A stretch of DNA of 64,000 nucleotides, from assembly GCF_030463535.1 (NCBI RefSeq), contig NC_132878.1, forward strand, positions 98,152,540-98,216,539, given 5' to 3'. The translations under genes and the position numbers were made by a program. The stretch is from Salminus brasiliensis. Its lineage: Eukaryota; Chordata; Actinopteri; Characiformes; Bryconidae. A model generated the notes under the pieces. The model made no database searches. It was given only the letters and a program-made list of their open reading frames with translations, and was not told the DNA's origin. Shown here piece by piece: positions 63,100 through 64,000 of the stretch. How positions within the stretch are numbered: position 1 is the first letter of the stretch; the number at the start of each line of letters is the position of its first letter.

Positions 63100-63667
63100 G
63101 GAACGAAATAGCGATCTCAAGGTCCCAGTTACACCCAAAGAGCAATAAATTGAATAAATAAAATAATAATAATAAAAGAAAATCTAGAATATAAGAATGG
63201 TAGATATAATTAGGAAAGTGAGAAAGCAAAGACATTTGAAAAAGTAGCAGCAGTCTGATCACACTGTAAAAGGAATGTAGCAGCATGAATGAATAAGTAG
63301 TGGAAACATAATAAAGTGTCTAGTGTGGGTAAAGTGTCTCAGTGTCCTCAAAGTGTCAGTGCAGTGTGTTTGGCTAGGAGGAGTTTAGGAGTCTTACAGC
63401 TTCTGGAATGAAGCTGTTTCTCAGTCTGTTCATTTAACACCTAATGCTCTGCAGCCTCCTGCCTGAGGGGGACAGGAATGTCCCTGGATTTTCTGAGCAT
63501 ATGCAGCTTTGGCCCTCTTAACACCTGCAGTCAGCTCTCCTCTAGCCCTCCTCAGTTCATGTGTGTTGCCGGACCTGAAGGCAGCATCCTTCTTTCAGTA
63601 GAGAACGCACCTCTGCATTCAGCCAGGGTTTCTGGTTCATGTAGAAGGTCACAGTCTTTGTGGTGGT
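63100..63667 (-). mobile_element. LINE linker-region fragment
   Basis: Minus frames give GVKRAKAAYAQKIQGH-like and CDLLHEPETLAECRGAF blocks, similar to the linker between endonuclease and RT in CR1/L2 elements. Frames are broken. Confidence 0.4.
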
Positions 63668-63790
63668 GACATTTACATTTACATTTAAGGCATTTAGCAG
63701 ATGCTCTTCTCCAGCACGAGTTACAAAAGAGCTTCACTATTTCCTCAAGAATAACCTCAGCTAGTTTAAATACGTCAGCGAGACATGCTG
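63668..63790 (+). repeat. Interspersed fish repeat
   Basis: ATTTACATTTAAGGCATTTA and GAGTTACAAAAGAGCTTCAC, the same family as 43970-44330. Confidence 0.5.
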
Positions 63791-64000
63791 AGATGAGGGT
63801 AGAAACCTGTGTGTCAGACGGTGGGAAAAGAAAAGGAACAGAGAGACAGAAAGGTCAAGGCCTGAGTTAAAGTTCCAGTTAGCTTAAAGAACGGAGCTCC
63901 AGAAGAAGAAGAGAAGAAGCCTCAGCTAAAAAAATATTTATTATTATTATTTATTATACAGTATTATTATTTAGAACTATTATTTATCTATTATTTATAG
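63791..64000 (+). other. Non-coding, AT-rich end of window
   Basis: ATT-rich low complexity at 63930-64000; nothing else. Confidence 0.5.

Overview
The window is vertebrate nuclear DNA, most likely from a ray-finned fish. The evidence is a multi-exon NLR gene with FISNA, NACHT, LRR and B30.2 exons of the expanded fish type, many degraded Tc1-like, L2-type, L1-Tx1-type, Gypsy and SINE copies, and dense TG/CA, GA and ATT microsatellites. An ostariophysan (characiform or catfish) is my guess; the species cannot be fixed from sequence alone. There are no prokaryotic features.

Only one locus looks like an intact protein-coding gene. It is a seven-exon NLR on the minus strand (42014 down to 24995). 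Its splice phases join without a break into a predicted 1,022-residue PYD - FISNA/NACHT - two LRR exons - PRY/SPRY (B30.2) protein, probably an intracellular immune sensor. Around it lie decayed relatives: copy 1 (+, 7163-11464), copy 4 (-, SPRY relic, 18433-18765), copy 5 (-, only a 47-bp exon, 22943-22989) and copy 3 (-, two LRR exons, 60073-62213, continuing past the right edge or truncated).

A second cellular gene, HERPUD2 (ER-membrane ubiquitin-like/ERAD protein), occurs as three partial copies: 12640-14399 (five 3' exons, still open), 21144-22794 (two exons) and 55937-57219 (three exons, stop and frameshifts). In units I and III the HERPUD2 3' end converges on an NLR of opposite orientation. 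The region is therefore read as serial duplication of a HERPUD2-plus-NLR block, followed by different exon losses in each copy. Several of these losses have their junctions inside TG/CA or AAT microsatellites.

Layout: 1-2.0 kb repeat-rich with a LINE ORF1 relic; 2.0-6.9 kb two degraded LINEs head to tail; 7.1-11.5 kb NLR copy 1; 12.3-18.8 kb HERPUD2 unit I, Tc1, Gypsy and NLR copy 4; 20-23 kb HERPUD2 unit II; 23.7 kb an orphan Myb/SANT-like exon; 25-42 kb the intact NLR with transposon-filled introns; 42-47 kb mostly non-coding; 47.4-50.8 kb a Gypsy element; 51.4-52.5 kb an L2 LINE holding a SINE fused to a full-length 164-nt U1 snRNA sequence; 52.9-55.8 kb Gypsy and tyrosine-recombinase-type element relics; 55.9-62.2 kb HERPUD2 unit III and NLR copy 3; 62.2-64 kb repeats.

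All homology statements come from recognising motifs by eye; no database was searched.
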